Assembly (NCBI RefSeq): GCF_001542915.1
Contig: NZ_LNNH01000007.1
Span: 1 to 64,000 of the forward strand
Reading direction: 5' to 3'
Source of the DNA: Peribacillus simplex
Lineage (GTDB): Bacteria > Bacillota > Bacilli > Bacillales > DSM-1321
Length of the DNA: 64,000 nt
Shown: piece by piece, positions 10,486 to 24,380 of the stretch
How positions within the stretch are numbered: position 1 is the first letter of the stretch
Layout: every line of letters begins with the position of its first letter
Program-made: the position numbers and the translations under genes
The notes under the pieces: model-generated
What the model was told of the DNA's origin: nothing
Databases searched by the model: none
What the model saw: only the letters and a program-made list of their open reading frames with translations

Positions 10486-11060
10486 TGAGGCGTCTTGCTG
10501 TCTTTGCATCAGGTAACGGTAGTAATTTTCAATCAATTGCAAATGCGATAAAAAGCGGAAAGGTGGAGGCGGAAATCTGCCTGGTCGTTTGCGATCGCGA
10601 AGATGCATATGTGCTAGAGAGGGCGAGGCTTGAAAATGTAGATTCTTTCTCTTTTTCAGCGAAAGATTACTCTAGCAAGGCTGAGTTTGAATCGGAAATC
10701 CTGAAGGAACTTCGCCAACGTGATGTGGAATTGATCATTCTGGCTGGCTATATGCGTTTGATAGGTCCGACATTATTACATGAGTATCCACAAAGCATCG
10801 TGAACATCCATCCTTCACTCCTGCCTGATTTTCCCGGCAAGGATGCGGTTGGCCAGGCTTATGAAGCCGGAGTGAAGGAAACCGGGGTCACGATACATTA
10901 TGTCGATGAAGGAATGGACACAGGACCGATCATTGTCCAAAAAACGGTGCCGATTCTTGATGGAGATACGATTGGCATTCTTCAAAAGAGGATTCAGGAA
11001 ACGGAGCATGATCTGTATCCGTCCGTCTTACAGCAGCTTTGCCAACAGCAACTTACTTAA
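10485..11060 (+). CDS. purN: GAR transformylase (10-formyl-THF type)
   Basis: PurN (191 residues) transfers a formyl group from 10-formyltetrahydrofolate to GAR. The catalytic region NIHPSLLPDFPG contains the conserved His, and the nucleotide-binding start is FASGNGSNFQS. Asp of the DEGMDTGPII segment completes the set. It is translationally coupled to purM. No purT-like enzyme is seen here. Confidence 0.97.
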   Translation: MRRLAVFASGNGSNFQSIANAIKSGKVEAEICLVVCDREDAYVLERARLENVDSFSFSAKDYSSKAEFESEILKELRQRDVELIILAGYMRLIGPTLLHEYPQSIVNIHPSLLPDFPGKDAVGQAYEAGVKETGVTIHYVDEGMDTGPIIVQKTVPILDGDTIGILQKRIQETEHDLYPSVLQQLCQQQLT

Positions 11061-11078
11061 TGGAGGGACCAACTTAAC

Positions 11079-12614
11079 ATGAAAAAACGTGCTTTAATTA
11101 GTGTATCGGATAAAACAGGCATCATCGAATTTGCTCAAGGATTAATTGAGGCAGGATTTGAAATCATCTCAACGGGTGGTACGAAAAAAACGTTGCAGGA
11201 TCATGGTGTTGACGTAATTGGAATCAGTGAAGTCACTGGTTTTCCCGAAATCCTGGATGGGCGTGTCAAAACACTTCACCCGAATGTCCATGGGGCGGTG
11301 TTGGCGAAACATGATGACAAGGATCATGCGGCGCAGCTTGCAGAGCATAATATTGAACCGATTCAATTAGTCTGTGTAAACCTTTATCCTTTCCAGGCGA
11401 CAATCTCCAAGCCGGAAGTCACTGTGGAAGATGCGATTGAAAACATCGATATCGGCGGACCGACGATGCTACGTTCTTCTGCCAAAAACCACGAATATGT
11501 GACCGTTATCGTCGATTCCAGTGACTACCCTGCCGTATTGGGAGAGCTGAAGCAAAACGGTGCTGTATCAAAAACCACGAATCGCCGTCTGGCAGCAAAA
11601 GTCTTCCGCCATACTGCAGCATATGATGCTGTCATTTCGGAGTATATGACAGAGCTTGCCGGCGAAGAAAATCCTGAATCATTGACTGTTACCTATGAAT
11701 TGAAGCAGTCACTTCGTTACGGGGAAAATCCACATCAAAAAGCTGCATTCTATAAAAAACCGCTTGGTTCCGTTTTTTCGATTGCAAACGCGAAGCAATT
11801 ACACGGAAAAGAACTCTCATACAACAACATTAATGATGCCGACGCAGCGCTACAAATCGTTAGGGAATTCAATGAGCCGGCTGCCGTTGCCGTCAAGCAT
11901 ATGAATCCTTGCGGCGTCGGGGTCGGGACTACGATTTTAGAGGCTTATGAAAAAGCTTATGAAGCGGATGCCACTTCCATTTTCGGCGGTATCATCGCCC
12001 TGAACCGCGAAGTTGATAAGGCGACTGCTGCAAGGCTTCATGAAATTTTCCTTGAAATCATCATCGCTCCTGGGTTTACGGACGAGGCAGCGGAAATCCT
12101 GACGAGCAAGAAAAACCTTCGTTTATTAACGATCGAATTCGATATGGCCAATAAAACTGAACGTAAATTGACTTCCATAGAAGGCGGCTTACTCATTCAA
12201 GACCGCGATGCACATAGCTTAAAGGATGCAGAAGTGAAGGTCGCAACGAAGCGTGAGCCAACACCTGCAGAGTGGAAGGCTTTGGAGCTTGGCTGGAAAA
12301 TCGTCAAACATGTGAAGTCGAATGCAATCGTCGTCTGCGATGACCAAATGACTTTAGGCGTTGGCGCAGGGCAAATGAATCGTGTCGGAGCGGCGAAAAT
12401 CGCACTTGAGCAAGCTGGTGAAAGAGCGGCAGGAAGCGCATTGGCCTCGGATGCCTTCTTCCCGATGGACGATACCGTCGAAGCAGCAGCGAAAGCGGGA
12501 GTTACGGCAATCATTCAGCCTGGTGGCTCTGTAAAAGACCAAGATTCAATCAACAAAGCTGATGAATACGGAATCGCAATGGTATTCACAGGGATTCGTC
12601 ACTTTAAACATTAA
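11079..12614 (+). CDS. purH: AICAR transformylase / IMP cyclohydrolase
   Basis: PurH (511 residues) performs the last two steps to IMP. The N-terminal MGS-like cyclohydrolase domain (about residues 1-195) shows ISVSDKTGI and STGGTKKTL. The C-terminal AICAR transformylase domain shows [12 protein letters not shown] and the [11 protein letters not shown] active-site segment. GGAGG lies upstream of ATG 11079. The length is normal. Confidence 0.98.
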   Translation: MKKRALISVSDKTGIIEFAQGLIEAGFEIISTGGTKKTLQDHGVDVIGISEVTGFPEILDGRVKTLHPNVHGAVLAKHDDKDHAAQLAEHNIEPIQLVCVNLYPFQATISKPEVTVEDAIENIDIGGPTMLRSSAKNHEYVTVIVDSSDYPAVLGELKQNGAVSKTTNRRLAAKVFRHTAAYDAVISEYMTELAGEENPESLTVTYELKQSLRYGENPHQKAAFYKKPLGSVFSIANAKQLHGKELSYNNINDADAALQIVREFNEPAAVAVKHMNPCGVGVGTTILEAYEKAYEADATSIFGGIIALNREVDKATAARLHEIFLEIIIAPGFTDEAAEILTSKKNLRLLTIEFDMANKTERKLTSIEGGLLIQDRDAHSLKDAEVKVATKREPTPAEWKALELGWKIVKHVKSNAIVVCDDQMTLGVGAGQMNRVGAAKIALEQAGERAAGSALASDAFFPMDDTVEAAAKAGVTAIIQPGGSVKDQDSINKADEYGIAMVFTGIRHFKH

Positions 12615-12625
12615 TCAAAGGATGA

Positions 12626-13906
<1,281 letters not shown>

Positions 13907-13913
13907 AAAATGA

Positions 13914-13945
13914 AAGAAGCTGACTCTAATCGGAGTCAGCTTCTT
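13914..13945. terminator. terminator, end of pur operon (bidirectional)
   Basis: A 13-bp stem with loop TAATCG lies between the convergent purD and DUF2892 genes. The plus-side T-run is weak, while the minus-strand side continues into TTTCATTTTTC, so it probably serves both genes. Confidence 0.8.
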
Positions 13946-13961
13946 CTATAGGATCAAGACT

Positions 13962-14228
13962 TTAATTGGAATCTGATGGGTGAGGGGCTTCTTCCTGAGT
14001 GTGTTCTTTCTTCATTAGTGTTTGCCCATTTTCCATAACATCGACAATAGGACAATAGCGGAGGATACCTTCTCCTATTTTCATGGCAGAAAGCATGACC
14101 ACGACTAGATAGGATTGCTTTTTCCACGGTTTTTTCACCATCTTTGCCGCTGCCCATGTAAGGAAGGTCAAGCCGCAGGTAATTCGCATTAACGCATTTA
14201 TTATACTGATATTTTGTTTAAACTTCAT
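13962..14228 (-). CDS. DUF2892 family small membrane protein
   Basis: This 88-residue protein of the YgaP-like DUF2892 family has two hydrophobic segments, around ITCGLTFLTWAAAKM and YLVVVMLSAMKIGEGI, followed by the family-typical RYCPI and a hydrophilic tail. Its function is unknown. I chose the ATG at 14228, with GAAGGGATGG about 8 bases before it, over an upstream in-frame ATG that has the site almost touching it. It is a single gene convergent with purD. Confidence 0.85.
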   Translation of the reverse strand: MKFKQNISIINALMRITCGLTFLTWAAAKMVKKPWKKQSYLVVVMLSAMKIGEGILRYCPIVDVMENGQTLMKKEHTQEEAPHPSDSN

Positions 14229-14376
14229 AATTATGTCCATCCCTTCACAAAAATTTAACAATATTCCGGATAACATTACTGTTCTAATGAGGCAAGTATG
14301 TTACTATGAAATAAAATTGGATTGAAAATGGTTTTTATTATACATTTTTTTCTAAAAACTTATGGGGGAATGTTTT

Positions 14377-16122
14377 ATGCTTGAACAGCGCTATAGATGG
14401 AAAAATAAACATCTTAGAGAACATATAGATGTGCTGGATGGCAATAGGGCACCACACATTCTGCTTAAAAATGCGACTTACTTAAATCAAGCTTTACGAA
14501 AATGGGTGAAGGCGAATATATGGATATATGATGATCGCATCATCTATGTTGGAGAAAAGCTTCCTGATAATATAGACCATTGTGAAATGGTTGATTGCAC
14601 AAACCAGTATTTGGTCCCGGGATATATTGAGCCGCACTCACATCCTTCTCAATTATATAATCCCCTTACCTTTTCACGTTATGCATCTCATTTTGGCACA
14701 ACGACATTAATCAATGATAACTTGCCTTTCCTTTTGCAGTTAGATAAAAAGAAAGCGTTTTCTCTTTTGAAAGAATTACGTAACATTCCTGTTACAATGT
14801 ATTGGTGGAGCCGTTTTGACGGACAGACCGAATTGATCGATGAAGATACGGTGTTCTCCCATGGTGCGGTCAAATCCTGGCTGGAGCATGATGCCGTATT
14901 ACAGGGCGGGGAACTGACGGGATGGCCGAAGCTTCTTGACGGGGATGACATGATGCTGCATTGGATCCAGGAAGCGAAGAGAATGAGAAAGAAAATAGAA
15001 GGCCATTTTCCGGGGGCATCCGAGAAAACGTTGGCAAAAATGACCCTATTCGGGGCTGACTGTGACCATGAAGCAATGTCGGGTGAAGAAGTCATGTCCC
15101 GCCTGCTGCAAGGCTATTATGTATCGCTAAGGCATTCTTCGATACGTCCGGATCTGCCTAAGCTGATTTCCGAAATCCATGAACTCGGCATCGATCAATA
15201 CGACAAATTCTTTTATACGACAGATGGATCGCCGCCATCTTTTTATGAGGGTGGTTTCATTGATTGCTTGATCAAAATAGCGATAGAGCATGGCGTACCC
15301 GTCATCGATGCTTATAATATGGCAACCATCAATATCGCCCGATACTATAATATTGAGTACCTTCATGGGAATATTGCTACTGGAAGGGTGGCGAACATCA
15401 ACTTCCTTACCGATATAAAGGAGCCTGCACCGGTTTCGGTAATGGCAAAGGGGAAGTGGGTGAAGAGGGATGGGGAGATCATTCCCGATGAACAGGAAAT
15501 CGAATGGGGTGATTTCGATTTTAAGCCACTCGACCTTGATTGGAATCTTAGCTTAAAGGAAGATTTTGAATTTTCGATGCCGTTTGGGATCGAACTGGTC
15601 AATAACGTAATAACGAAGCCGTACTCCCTTTCCAATGATGTTGGGCATGAAGAGCTGAACTTTGAGGATGATGAATGTTTTTTCATGCTTATTGATCGGG
15701 AAGGGAAATGGCGCATCAATACGATCTTGAAAGGCTTTGCCAATAAACTTTGCGGCTTTGCCGGATCTTATACGAATACGGGTGACATCATACTGATCGG
15801 CAAGCGGAAACAGGATATGCATTTGGCATTTAGGCGTCTGAAGGAAATTGGCGGTGGCATCATCTTAACGGAACATGGCAAAGTGATCCATGAACTGCCT
15901 CTAAAACTACAGGGGATCATGTCGACCAAGGAGGTACCTGAACTGATCGAAGAAGAGAATGTGCTGAAAAGATTGCTGTGCGAGAGGGGCTACCGCTTCG
16001 ACGATCCAGTGTATACACTTTCATTCTTTTCGACGACACATCTTCCTTATATAAGGCTGACCCAACGCGGAGTGTATGATGTTATGAATAAAACTATACT
16101 CTTTCCTACTATAATGCGTTAA
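14377..16122 (+). CDS. yerA: YerA, adenine deaminase-like amidohydrolase
   Basis: This 581-residue member of the adenine deaminase branch of amidohydrolases matches B. subtilis YerA, also next to purD. The metal-binding PGYIEPHSHPSQ segment is present and the C-terminal half resembles the adenine deaminase C-terminal domain. Neighbouring purine genes fit a purine-salvage role, but the true substrate is unproven. ATG 14377 has GGGGGAA 6 bases upstream; an in-frame ATG at 14362 lies before that site and is less likely. Confidence 0.85.
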   Translation: MLEQRYRWKNKHLREHIDVLDGNRAPHILLKNATYLNQALRKWVKANIWIYDDRIIYVGEKLPDNIDHCEMVDCTNQYLVPGYIEPHSHPSQLYNPLTFSRYASHFGTTTLINDNLPFLLQLDKKKAFSLLKELRNIPVTMYWWSRFDGQTELIDEDTVFSHGAVKSWLEHDAVLQGGELTGWPKLLDGDDMMLHWIQEAKRMRKKIEGHFPGASEKTLAKMTLFGADCDHEAMSGEEVMSRLLQGYYVSLRHSSIRPDLPKLISEIHELGIDQYDKFFYTTDGSPPSFYEGGFIDCLIKIAIEHGVPVIDAYNMATINIARYYNIEYLHGNIATGRVANINFLTDIKEPAPVSVMAKGKWVKRDGEIIPDEQEIEWGDFDFKPLDLDWNLSLKEDFEFSMPFGIELVNNVITKPYSLSNDVGHEELNFEDDECFFMLIDREGKWRINTILKGFANKLCGFAGSYTNTGDIILIGKRKQDMHLAFRRLKEIGGGIILTEHGKVIHELPLKLQGIMSTKEVPELIEEENVLKRLLCERGYRFDDPVYTLSFFSTTHLPYIRLTQRGVYDVMNKTILFPTIMR

Positions 16123-16165
16123 AATATAAGAGGAGAAAGTGCTAATAAATCAGAGGAGTGGAAAG

Positions 16166-17203
16166 ATGAATCTTAAGAGAGTTCTTTTCATCGTTTTGGC
16201 TATTTTACTGCTCGCAGGCTGTTCGGCGAAAGAAGAATCTGCATTGGATGACAGTAAGACGAAAGACCAGGCTGATAAAAAAAACACGGATGTGAAAGAT
16301 GAATCTCGCAATCAGTTTCCACTTACTGGTGAATTCACCGATGAAAGCACTGAGCAAAGGGCTGTAGCCGTGATGGTTAATAACCATCCACAGGCAAGGC
16401 CGCAATCCGGGCTCTCTGAAGCCGATTTGGTATACGAAATGCTCGCAGAAGGTGATATAACCAGATTTTTAGCTATCTTCCAAAGTGAAGAGCCGAGCCA
16501 GATCGGTCCGATCCGTAGTGCAAGGGACTACTATATCGAAATGGCTAAAGGCCTCGATTGCCTCTACGTATGTCATGGGAATAGCCCCGAGGCGAAAACC
16601 ATGCTCGACAAAGGGTATATTGATAACTTGAACGGATTATATTATGATGGAACTTTGTTTCAACGCTCGGACGATCGTAAAGCGCCGCATAATTCCTACA
16701 TCTCTTTTGCTGACATCCTAAAAGGCGCGAAGGAAAAGGGATATGAAATGAAAGGCGCACCAGATCCACTCACTTTCCTTTCAAAGGAAGAGGCTGCTGG
16801 AATTCAAGGGGAATCGGCACTCAAAGCCGAGATATCCTATGGTTTAAAAGAGTATGATGTTGAGTATGAATACGATGCCACGGATAAGAAATATAAACGT
16901 TATTCGAATGGTGAACTAACAGTCGAATATAAATCGCATAATCCGATTTTACTGGATAATATATTGATCATTGAAGCCGATCATCAAGTGATTGACGAAA
17001 AGGGTCGTCGCAAAATCGATTTGAAAAGTGGCGGAAAAGGTTATTTACTTCAACGAGGAAAAGTGAATGAGGTAGAATGGGTTAATGAGAGTGGGCGAAT
17101 CATACCAGTGAAAAACGATGAGGAAGCAGGGTTGATCCCAGGGAAAACTTGGATCAATATCATTCCGGATCAACCTGGTTTAGAACAAGATGTCTCATTT
17201 TGA
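16166..17203 (+). CDS. yerB: YerB, DUF3048 lipoprotein
   Basis: This 345-residue lipoprotein has a signal peptide with lipobox LLLAGC at about residue 20, a charged linker, and a DUF3048 domain starting at FPLTGEFTDE with AVMVNNHPQARPQSG and GPIRSARDYY. It should be anchored outside the membrane; its function is unknown. The ATG at 16166 follows GAGGAG and gives a proper signal peptide. It lies between yerA and yerC as in B. subtilis. Confidence 0.9.
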   Translation: MNLKRVLFIVLAILLLAGCSAKEESALDDSKTKDQADKKNTDVKDESRNQFPLTGEFTDESTEQRAVAVMVNNHPQARPQSGLSEADLVYEMLAEGDITRFLAIFQSEEPSQIGPIRSARDYYIEMAKGLDCLYVCHGNSPEAKTMLDKGYIDNLNGLYYDGTLFQRSDDRKAPHNSYISFADILKGAKEKGYEMKGAPDPLTFLSKEEAAGIQGESALKAEISYGLKEYDVEYEYDATDKKYKRYSNGELTVEYKSHNPILLDNILIIEADHQVIDEKGRRKIDLKSGGKGYLLQRGKVNEVEWVNESGRIIPVKNDEEAGLIPGKTWINIIPDQPGLEQDVSF

Positions 17204-17229
17204 TACCCATGAAATTGAGGGGGAGTAAC

Positions 17230-17544
17230 ATGCAAATTGATAAGTTAAGAGGAAAAGAGACGGATCAGCTGTTCAAGTCGATCCTTTCCTTGCGTGATTT
17301 GGACGAATGCTATCGATTTTTTGATGATTTATGTACAGTTAATGAAATCTCATCTTTAGCACAGCGTCTAGAAGTAGCACGGATGCTTGAAGAGGGTAAA
17401 ACCTATCACAAGATTGAAACGGAAACGGGTGCAAGCACAGCTACGATTTCCAGGGTCAAACGCTGTTTGAATTACGGGAATGACGCGTATACAATGGCTC
17501 TTAACCGCATTAAGGAAAACGTTGAGGAAACAACTGAATCTTAA
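17230..17544 (+). CDS. yerC: YerC, TrpR-like DNA-binding protein
   Basis: This 104-residue protein of the YerC/YecD (TrpR-like) family has a helix-turn-helix in its second half (EVARMLEEGKTYHKIETETGASTATISRVKRCL, described by its ends at about residues 45-80). It is a predicted transcription regulator with unknown targets. ATG 17230 has GGGGGA upstream. It follows yerB by 26 bp, so probably forms one operon with it. Confidence 0.9.
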   Translation: MQIDKLRGKETDQLFKSILSLRDLDECYRFFDDLCTVNEISSLAQRLEVARMLEEGKTYHKIETETGASTATISRVKRCLNYGNDAYTMALNRIKENVEETTES

Positions 17545-17572
17545 TGCTATCGATTTTTTATAGGGTGAATTA

Positions 17573-17609
17573 GAAAAAGCCGAGGAATCCATTCCCGGCT
17601 TTTTCTTTT
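17573..17609 (+). terminator. terminator after yerC
   Basis: A 10-bp stem (GAAAAAGCCG with CGGCTTTTTC) with a 13-base loop is followed by TTTTGG. Confidence 0.85.
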
Positions 17610-17733
17610 GGGATCAACGCATTCCCGTTTCCCCGCCTTTCGACCGTACCGCTCCAGTTTTAGGTTTTAAAATTACAATTTATTTTTGGTAAAGATTTTA
17701 TCGATACTTCTCGTTTTTAATGAAAAATCTTAA

Positions 17734-17742
17734 TGCTATAAT
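17734..17742 (+). promoter_or_regulatory. extended -10 promoter for pcrB
   Basis: TGCTATAAT is a perfect extended -10 (TGN plus TATAAT). The sequence 17 bp upstream (TTTTTA) is a poor -35. It lies 32 bp before the pcrB start. Confidence 0.6.
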
Positions 17743-17774
17743 GGTGTAATGGGAAGTGTGAATGGAGGATAAAA

Positions 17775-18458
17775 ATGTACGATTTTCGCGAGTGGAAACA
17801 TGTTTTCAAGCTCGATCCAAATAAAGAAATAAGTGATGAGGCGTTGGAAAAAGTCTGTGAATCCGGTACTGATGCAATCATGGTCGGAGGAACGGATGGC
17901 GTCACGCTTGAGAATGTTCTTCATCTAATGGCACGGATCAGACGGTATACCGTCCCATGCGTAATGGAGATTTCTTCTGTTGAAACGGTGACGCCTGGCT
18001 TCGATTTATATTTCATTCCGAGTGTCCTCAATAGCTCCAACCCCGATTGGATGATGAAGCTGCATCAGCAAGCAGTTAAAGAATACGGATATTTGTTGAA
18101 TTGGGATGAGATTTTCGTTGAAGGCTATTGCATCCTGAATCCTGATTGTAAAGCGGCGCAATTGACGAAAGCCGATACTGATCTGGATCTGGATGATGTG
18201 GGGGCTTACGCAATGATGGCCGAAAAGATGTTCAACTTGCCGATTTTTTACCTGGAATATAGCGGGGCTTATGGAAATGTCCAGATGGTGGAAGCTGCCA
18301 AAGAGAACTTGGACAATACCGTCTTATTTTATGGCGGCGGAATAAAGTCGGTTGCACAGGCAAAAGAGATGGCGCAGTTTGCGGATGTCATCGTTGTCGG
18401 TAATGTGATTTATGAGGATTTGAAGGTGGCACTTGCCACAGTTTCAGCAGTTAAATGA
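17775..18458 (+). CDS. pcrB: heptaprenylglyceryl phosphate synthase
   Basis: PcrB (227 residues) is a TIM-barrel prenyltransferase that attaches heptaprenyl diphosphate to glycerol-1-phosphate, an archaeal-type ether lipid reaction found in Bacillus. VGGTDGVT, the conserved EGYCILNP and the phosphate-binding YGGGIKS and VVGNVIYED loops are present. GGAGG precedes ATG 17775. It is immediately upstream of pcrA, as in B. subtilis. Confidence 0.95.
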   Translation: MYDFREWKHVFKLDPNKEISDEALEKVCESGTDAIMVGGTDGVTLENVLHLMARIRRYTVPCVMEISSVETVTPGFDLYFIPSVLNSSNPDWMMKLHQQAVKEYGYLLNWDEIFVEGYCILNPDCKAAQLTKADTDLDLDDVGAYAMMAEKMFNLPIFYLEYSGAYGNVQMVEAAKENLDNTVLFYGGGIKSVAQAKEMAQFADVIVVGNVIYEDLKVALATVSAVK

Positions 18459-18487
18459 AAAAACGGAATAAATGTAGTATACTAAAA

Positions 18488-18503
18488 CGAAAACGAATGT
18501 TCG
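18488..18503 (+). promoter_or_regulatory. possible LexA box before pcrA
   Basis: CGAAAACGAATGTTCG lies 16 bp before the pcrA start and just after a -10-like TATACT (18478-18483). The 14-mer ending at 18503 fits the Bacillus LexA consensus CGAACRNRYGTTYC at about 11 positions. One half-site is good (GTTCG) and the other is weak. Confidence 0.35.
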
Positions 18504-18519
18504 TATAGGCGGTGTGATA

Positions 18520-20766
18520 ATGCAATATTTAGCGGAAAAATTACTAACAGGTTTGAACCAACAGCAACAAAAAGCAGTGAAATCCACAGATGGTCCACTT
18601 TTGATCATGGCTGGAGCTGGCAGTGGAAAGACGCGTGTGCTGACTCACCGGATAGCTTACTTGATGGTCGAGAAGGAAATAGCACCTTGGAATATCCTTG
18701 CCATTACGTTCACCAATAAAGCGGCACGTGAGATGAAAGAGAGGATTCGCGCCATTCTGGGCGGTGCCTCGGAGGATATCTGGATTTCGACGTTCCACTC
18801 GATGTGTGTCCGCATTTTGCGCAGGGATATTGATCGAATCGGATATAATAGGAATTTCTCGATATTGGATACGACCGATCAGCAATCGGTCATCAAGCAG
18901 ATCATGAAGGAACGGAACATGGATACGAAGAAATATGATTACCGTGCCATATTAGGCAGCATCAGTTCAGCGAAAAATGAATTGGTCGGTCCGGAAGAAT
19001 ATATGAAGACTGCATCGAAGTTCTTCACTAAAGTAACGGCCGAGGTATATACGGAGTATCAAAAACGGCTGCGGAAAAATTCAGCACTCGATTTCGATGA
19101 CTTGATCATGATGACGATCCAATTGTTCCAACTTGTCCCGGAAGTGCTTGAATACTATCAGCGCAAGTTCCAATATATCCATGTGGATGAGTATCAAGAT
19201 ACGAACAGGGCACAATATATGCTTGTTAAACTACTGGCTTCACGCTTCCGTAACCTCTGTGTCGTCGGGGACTCAGATCAATCGATCTATCGCTGGCGCG
19301 GTGCGGATATTGCGAATATCCTTTCATTTGAAAAGGATTACCCGAATGCCAACATGATTTTCCTTGAACAGAATTACCGCTCGACGAAAAAGATTTTGGA
19401 AGCGGCGAATAAGGTCATCGATAACAATCAAAACCGCAAGCCGAAAAATCTCTGGACCGAGAATGCCGATGGCAATAAGCTATTCTATTACCGTGCGGAT
19501 AATGAACAGGGTGAAGCGCAGTTCGTAGCCGGGAAGATCAATGAGCTGGTTCAGGACGGCAGCAGGAAATATTCCGATATAGCGATTCTTTACAGGACAA
19601 ACGCACAATCACGTGTAATGGAGGAAGTTCTGCTCAAATCCAACATAAATTATGCCATCGTCGGAGGCACCAAGTTCTATGACCGTAAAGAGATCAAGGA
19701 CTTACTTGCCTACCTCCGCCTTATTGCCAATCCTGATGATGATATCAGCCTTCGCCGTGTGATCAATGTACCAAAACGCGGAATTGGCGCAACCTCCATG
19801 GATAAAGTCGCGGATTATGCAAACCAATATGATGTTTCCATTTATAAAGCTCTTGAATCCGTGGAAATGGTCGGGATAAGCGGGAAGGCCACCAAGGCAG
19901 CAAGGGAATTCCATACGTTGATCACGAATTATACAAATCAGCAAGAGTACTTATCTGTGACGGAACTGGTGGAAGAAGTGATTAAGAAAACCGGTTACCG
20001 AGAGATGCTGCAGGCAGAAAAAACGATCGAATCACAAAGCCGGCTTGAAAATATAGACGAGTTTTTATCCGTTACGAAAGCATTCGAAAGCAACAGTGAC
20101 GACAAGTCTTTGGTTGGCTTTCTAACAGATCTGGCGTTAGTGGCCGATATTGACCAACTTGATGAGAATGCAGAAGAGTATACAAATACGGTAACGTTGA
20201 TGACGCTGCATTCAGCGAAGGGGTTGGAATATCCTGTAGTCTTTTTACTGGGACTTGAGGAAGGTGTTTTCCCTCATAGCCGTTCGCTAATGGATGAAGA
20301 GGAGATGGAGGAAGAACGCCGTCTTGCTTATGTAGGAATTACAAGGGCTGAGAATGAGCTATTCATGAGCAATGCCCAAATGCGGACATTGTATGGGCGT
20401 ACGAGCATGAATCCCGTTTCACGTTTCATCGGTGAAATACCGGCGGAGCTGCTTGAAGACCTGAAACCGAAGCCGGCTCCAAGGGCAAGGCAAACCCCTT
20501 TCAGTTCTTCAGCAAGGGCCAGCACTTCTTCAGCTGCGACAAGAAAAGCACCTGCATTCGGCAGGGCTGTTTCTGCACCATCTGCCACGGGCGGTGAAGA
20601 GATTGGCTGGGCTGTCGGTGACCGCGCCTCTCATAAGAAGTGGGGTGTAGGAACCGTAGTGAGCGTCAAAGGGGAAGGCGAAGGAAAGGAATTGGATATT
20701 GCATTTCCAAGTCCAATTGGCATCAAGCGCCTATTGGCAAAATTTGCACCAGTTGAAAAAGCTTAA
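18520..20766 (+). CDS. pcrA: ATP-dependent DNA helicase PcrA
   Basis: PcrA (749 residues) is the essential UvrD/Rep-type 3'-5' helicase used in repair, plasmid replication and replication-transcription conflict. Superfamily 1 motifs are visible: GAGSGKT (Walker A), [25 protein letters not shown] and a C-terminal VGITRA. The C-terminal tail ends in a Tudor-like fold ([20 protein letters not shown]) that binds RNA polymerase in B. subtilis, after a low-complexity Ala/Ser linker. ATG 18520 is preferred over GTG 18514 because of AGGCGG spacing. Confidence 0.97.
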   Translation: MQYLAEKLLTGLNQQQQKAVKSTDGPLLIMAGAGSGKTRVLTHRIAYLMVEKEIAPWNILAITFTNKAAREMKERIRAILGGASEDIWISTFHSMCVRILRRDIDRIGYNRNFSILDTTDQQSVIKQIMKERNMDTKKYDYRAILGSISSAKNELVGPEEYMKTASKFFTKVTAEVYTEYQKRLRKNSALDFDDLIMMTIQLFQLVPEVLEYYQRKFQYIHVDEYQDTNRAQYMLVKLLASRFRNLCVVGDSDQSIYRWRGADIANILSFEKDYPNANMIFLEQNYRSTKKILEAANKVIDNNQNRKPKNLWTENADGNKLFYYRADNEQGEAQFVAGKINELVQDGSRKYSDIAILYRTNAQSRVMEEVLLKSNINYAIVGGTKFYDRKEIKDLLAYLRLIANPDDDISLRRVINVPKRGIGATSMDKVADYANQYDVSIYKALESVEMVGISGKATKAAREFHTLITNYTNQQEYLSVTELVEEVIKKTGYREMLQAEKTIESQSRLENIDEFLSVTKAFESNSDDKSLVGFLTDLALVADIDQLDENAEEYTNTVTLMTLHSAKGLEYPVVFLLGLEEGVFPHSRSLMDEEEMEEERRLAYVGITRAENELFMSNAQMRTLYGRTSMNPVSRFIGEIPAELLEDLKPKPAPRARQTPFSSSARASTSSAATRKAPAFGRAVSAPSATGGEEIGWAVGDRASHKKWGVGTVVSVKGEGEGKELDIAFPSPIGIKRLLAKFAPVEKA

Positions 20767-20814
20767 GCTATTATTATGCGAATACTGGTAAAGAATAGGG
20801 ATATCTGACTTTAG

Positions 20815-22877
<2,063 letters not shown>

Positions 22878-22888
22878 GAGGTGTAGCT

Positions 22889-24058
22889 ATGAGGAAACAC
22901 TCTGTTTTGGGGATGGTCCTGATACTGCTTCTTGCTGGGTGTGCGCCTAGTTTTGAGGATAAGCAAGAGGTAGTTAAAGACTCCAAAGACAAAAAAGAAA
23001 CGGCAATCATTCCGAAGTATAAGATTTCGGAAGAATATTATCAAACAATCCTTCCGTTTGAGCCATCAAAAGCCCGCGGTTTGGTCGTATCGAACTTAAA
23101 TACCCGCTATGATATTGAAGAATTCGAAAATGGACTGATGAGGCTGGCCCAAACTCAATTCGACCCGGAGGAATATCTATTCCAAGAGGGACAAATGCTT
23201 AGCAGCTCCACGATTTCCTCCTGGCTTAACAGGAAATTCACCAAAAGTCAGCTGCAAGAAAAGGATTTGAAAGCATCAGAAAATCTGGGTTTGAACCCGC
23301 TTGATCCCGGTAAAGGTGACATCGATAAGCGGAATGAAGAAAACCCGATCTATCTTGCTCACATTTTAGAACATAATTATTTAGTCAAATCAAAAGACAA
23401 TTCAGTGAAACTGGGCGGAGTAGTAATAGGCCTTGCGCTGAATTCCGTGCATTATTATCAAAAGGAAGCCTATGGCGCCACGTATGAACAGAAAATCGAT
23501 AGTAAGAAGCTTAAGCAAGAAGGCGAAAAAATCGCGGCGCAGGTCTTGAAACGTCTCCGTTCGATGGACAAGCTGAAAAACGTCCCGATTACGATTGCCT
23601 TGTTCGAACAAAATGAAAAATCCTCAGTGGTTCCAGGGAATTTCATTTCTTATACCAATATCGGTCAGAATTCCAATAGCATCGGAAAATGGAATGACCT
23701 GAACGAGGAGTATTTCCTATTCCCTTCTGCAGGTGCTGAAAAAAAATACCGGGATGACGTCAATACCTTCACGAACTTCAAAGAAGATGTTGAAGAATAT
23801 TTCCCTAACTTTAACGGAGTCATCGGCAGGGCGTTTTATATGGATGACCAATTACAAAGCTTGAACATTGATATTCCCATTCAATTTTATGGGAACTCGG
23901 AAGCGATTGGCTTTACCCAATATGTAGCCGGTCTCGTAATGGAACGCTTCCCTAAATATATTTCCGTACAGGTATCGATTACCTCGGTAAATGGACCTGA
24001 AGCTCTCATTGTCCGTGAAGCAAATCAAGCCGAACCAACCGTGCATATATATGAATGA
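22889..24058 (+). CDS. camS: CamS family lipoprotein (YerH)
   Basis: This 389-residue lipoprotein has lipobox LLLAGC near residue 18. It belongs to the CamS sex-pheromone precursor family (YerH in B. subtilis), in which the cleaved signal peptide gave rise to peptide pheromones in enterococci and staphylococci; a pheromone role here is not implied. It follows ligA by 11 bp with AAGAGGTG as ribosome site, completing the pcrB-pcrA-ligA-yerH order. Confidence 0.9.
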   Translation: MRKHSVLGMVLILLLAGCAPSFEDKQEVVKDSKDKKETAIIPKYKISEEYYQTILPFEPSKARGLVVSNLNTRYDIEEFENGLMRLAQTQFDPEEYLFQEGQMLSSSTISSWLNRKFTKSQLQEKDLKASENLGLNPLDPGKGDIDKRNEENPIYLAHILEHNYLVKSKDNSVKLGGVVIGLALNSVHYYQKEAYGATYEQKIDSKKLKQEGEKIAAQVLKRLRSMDKLKNVPITIALFEQNEKSSVVPGNFISYTNIGQNSNSIGKWNDLNEEYFLFPSAGAEKKYRDDVNTFTNFKEDVEEYFPNFNGVIGRAFYMDDQLQSLNIDIPIQFYGNSEAIGFTQYVAGLVMERFPKYISVQVSITSVNGPEALIVREANQAEPTVHIYE

Positions 24059-24060
24059 TA

Positions 24061-24093
24061 AAAGATGAAGCTTAACAGCTTCGTCTTTTTTTT
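24061..24093 (+). terminator. terminator after camS
   Basis: AAAGATGAAGCT pairs with AGCTTCGTCTTT around a TAAC loop, followed by a T-run to 24093. Confidence 0.9.
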
Positions 24094-24353
24094 GAAAGTA
24101 AAATAAACGATTATAAAAGCTTCCATATCAGAAAGTGATTTCCTCTAAAAAGGGGGAGGCTTGTCGAATTACACGGATGTTGTGCCATTTCCCCGGAAAT
24201 TCCGCCAACTTTCTCATATTTCCCGGAAAATATCTGATTTTGCTTATCAAATATTTGAATTTCGACATGGTATCTCCTGTTGCTTTACTGTGTAATAGTT
24301 TGATATGATTTAAACGATGATTTTATGGAGAAAAGCGGCGAAATTCAGTCGAT
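24094..24353. other. intergenic region before gatC
   Basis: No gene is visible. It holds two near-palindromes, ATTTCCCCGGAAAT at 24187-24200 and ATTTCCCGGAAAA at 24218-24230, 31 bp apart, and then the gatC promoter. Confidence 0.6.
24280..24309 (+). promoter_or_regulatory. sigma-A promoter of gatCAB
   Basis: TTGCTT (24280-24285) and TATGAT (24304-24309) are separated by 18 bp, about 70 bp upstream of gatC. Confidence 0.6.
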
Positions 24354-24380
24354 TTGGATATTTTTTCGGAGGTGAAGAGA

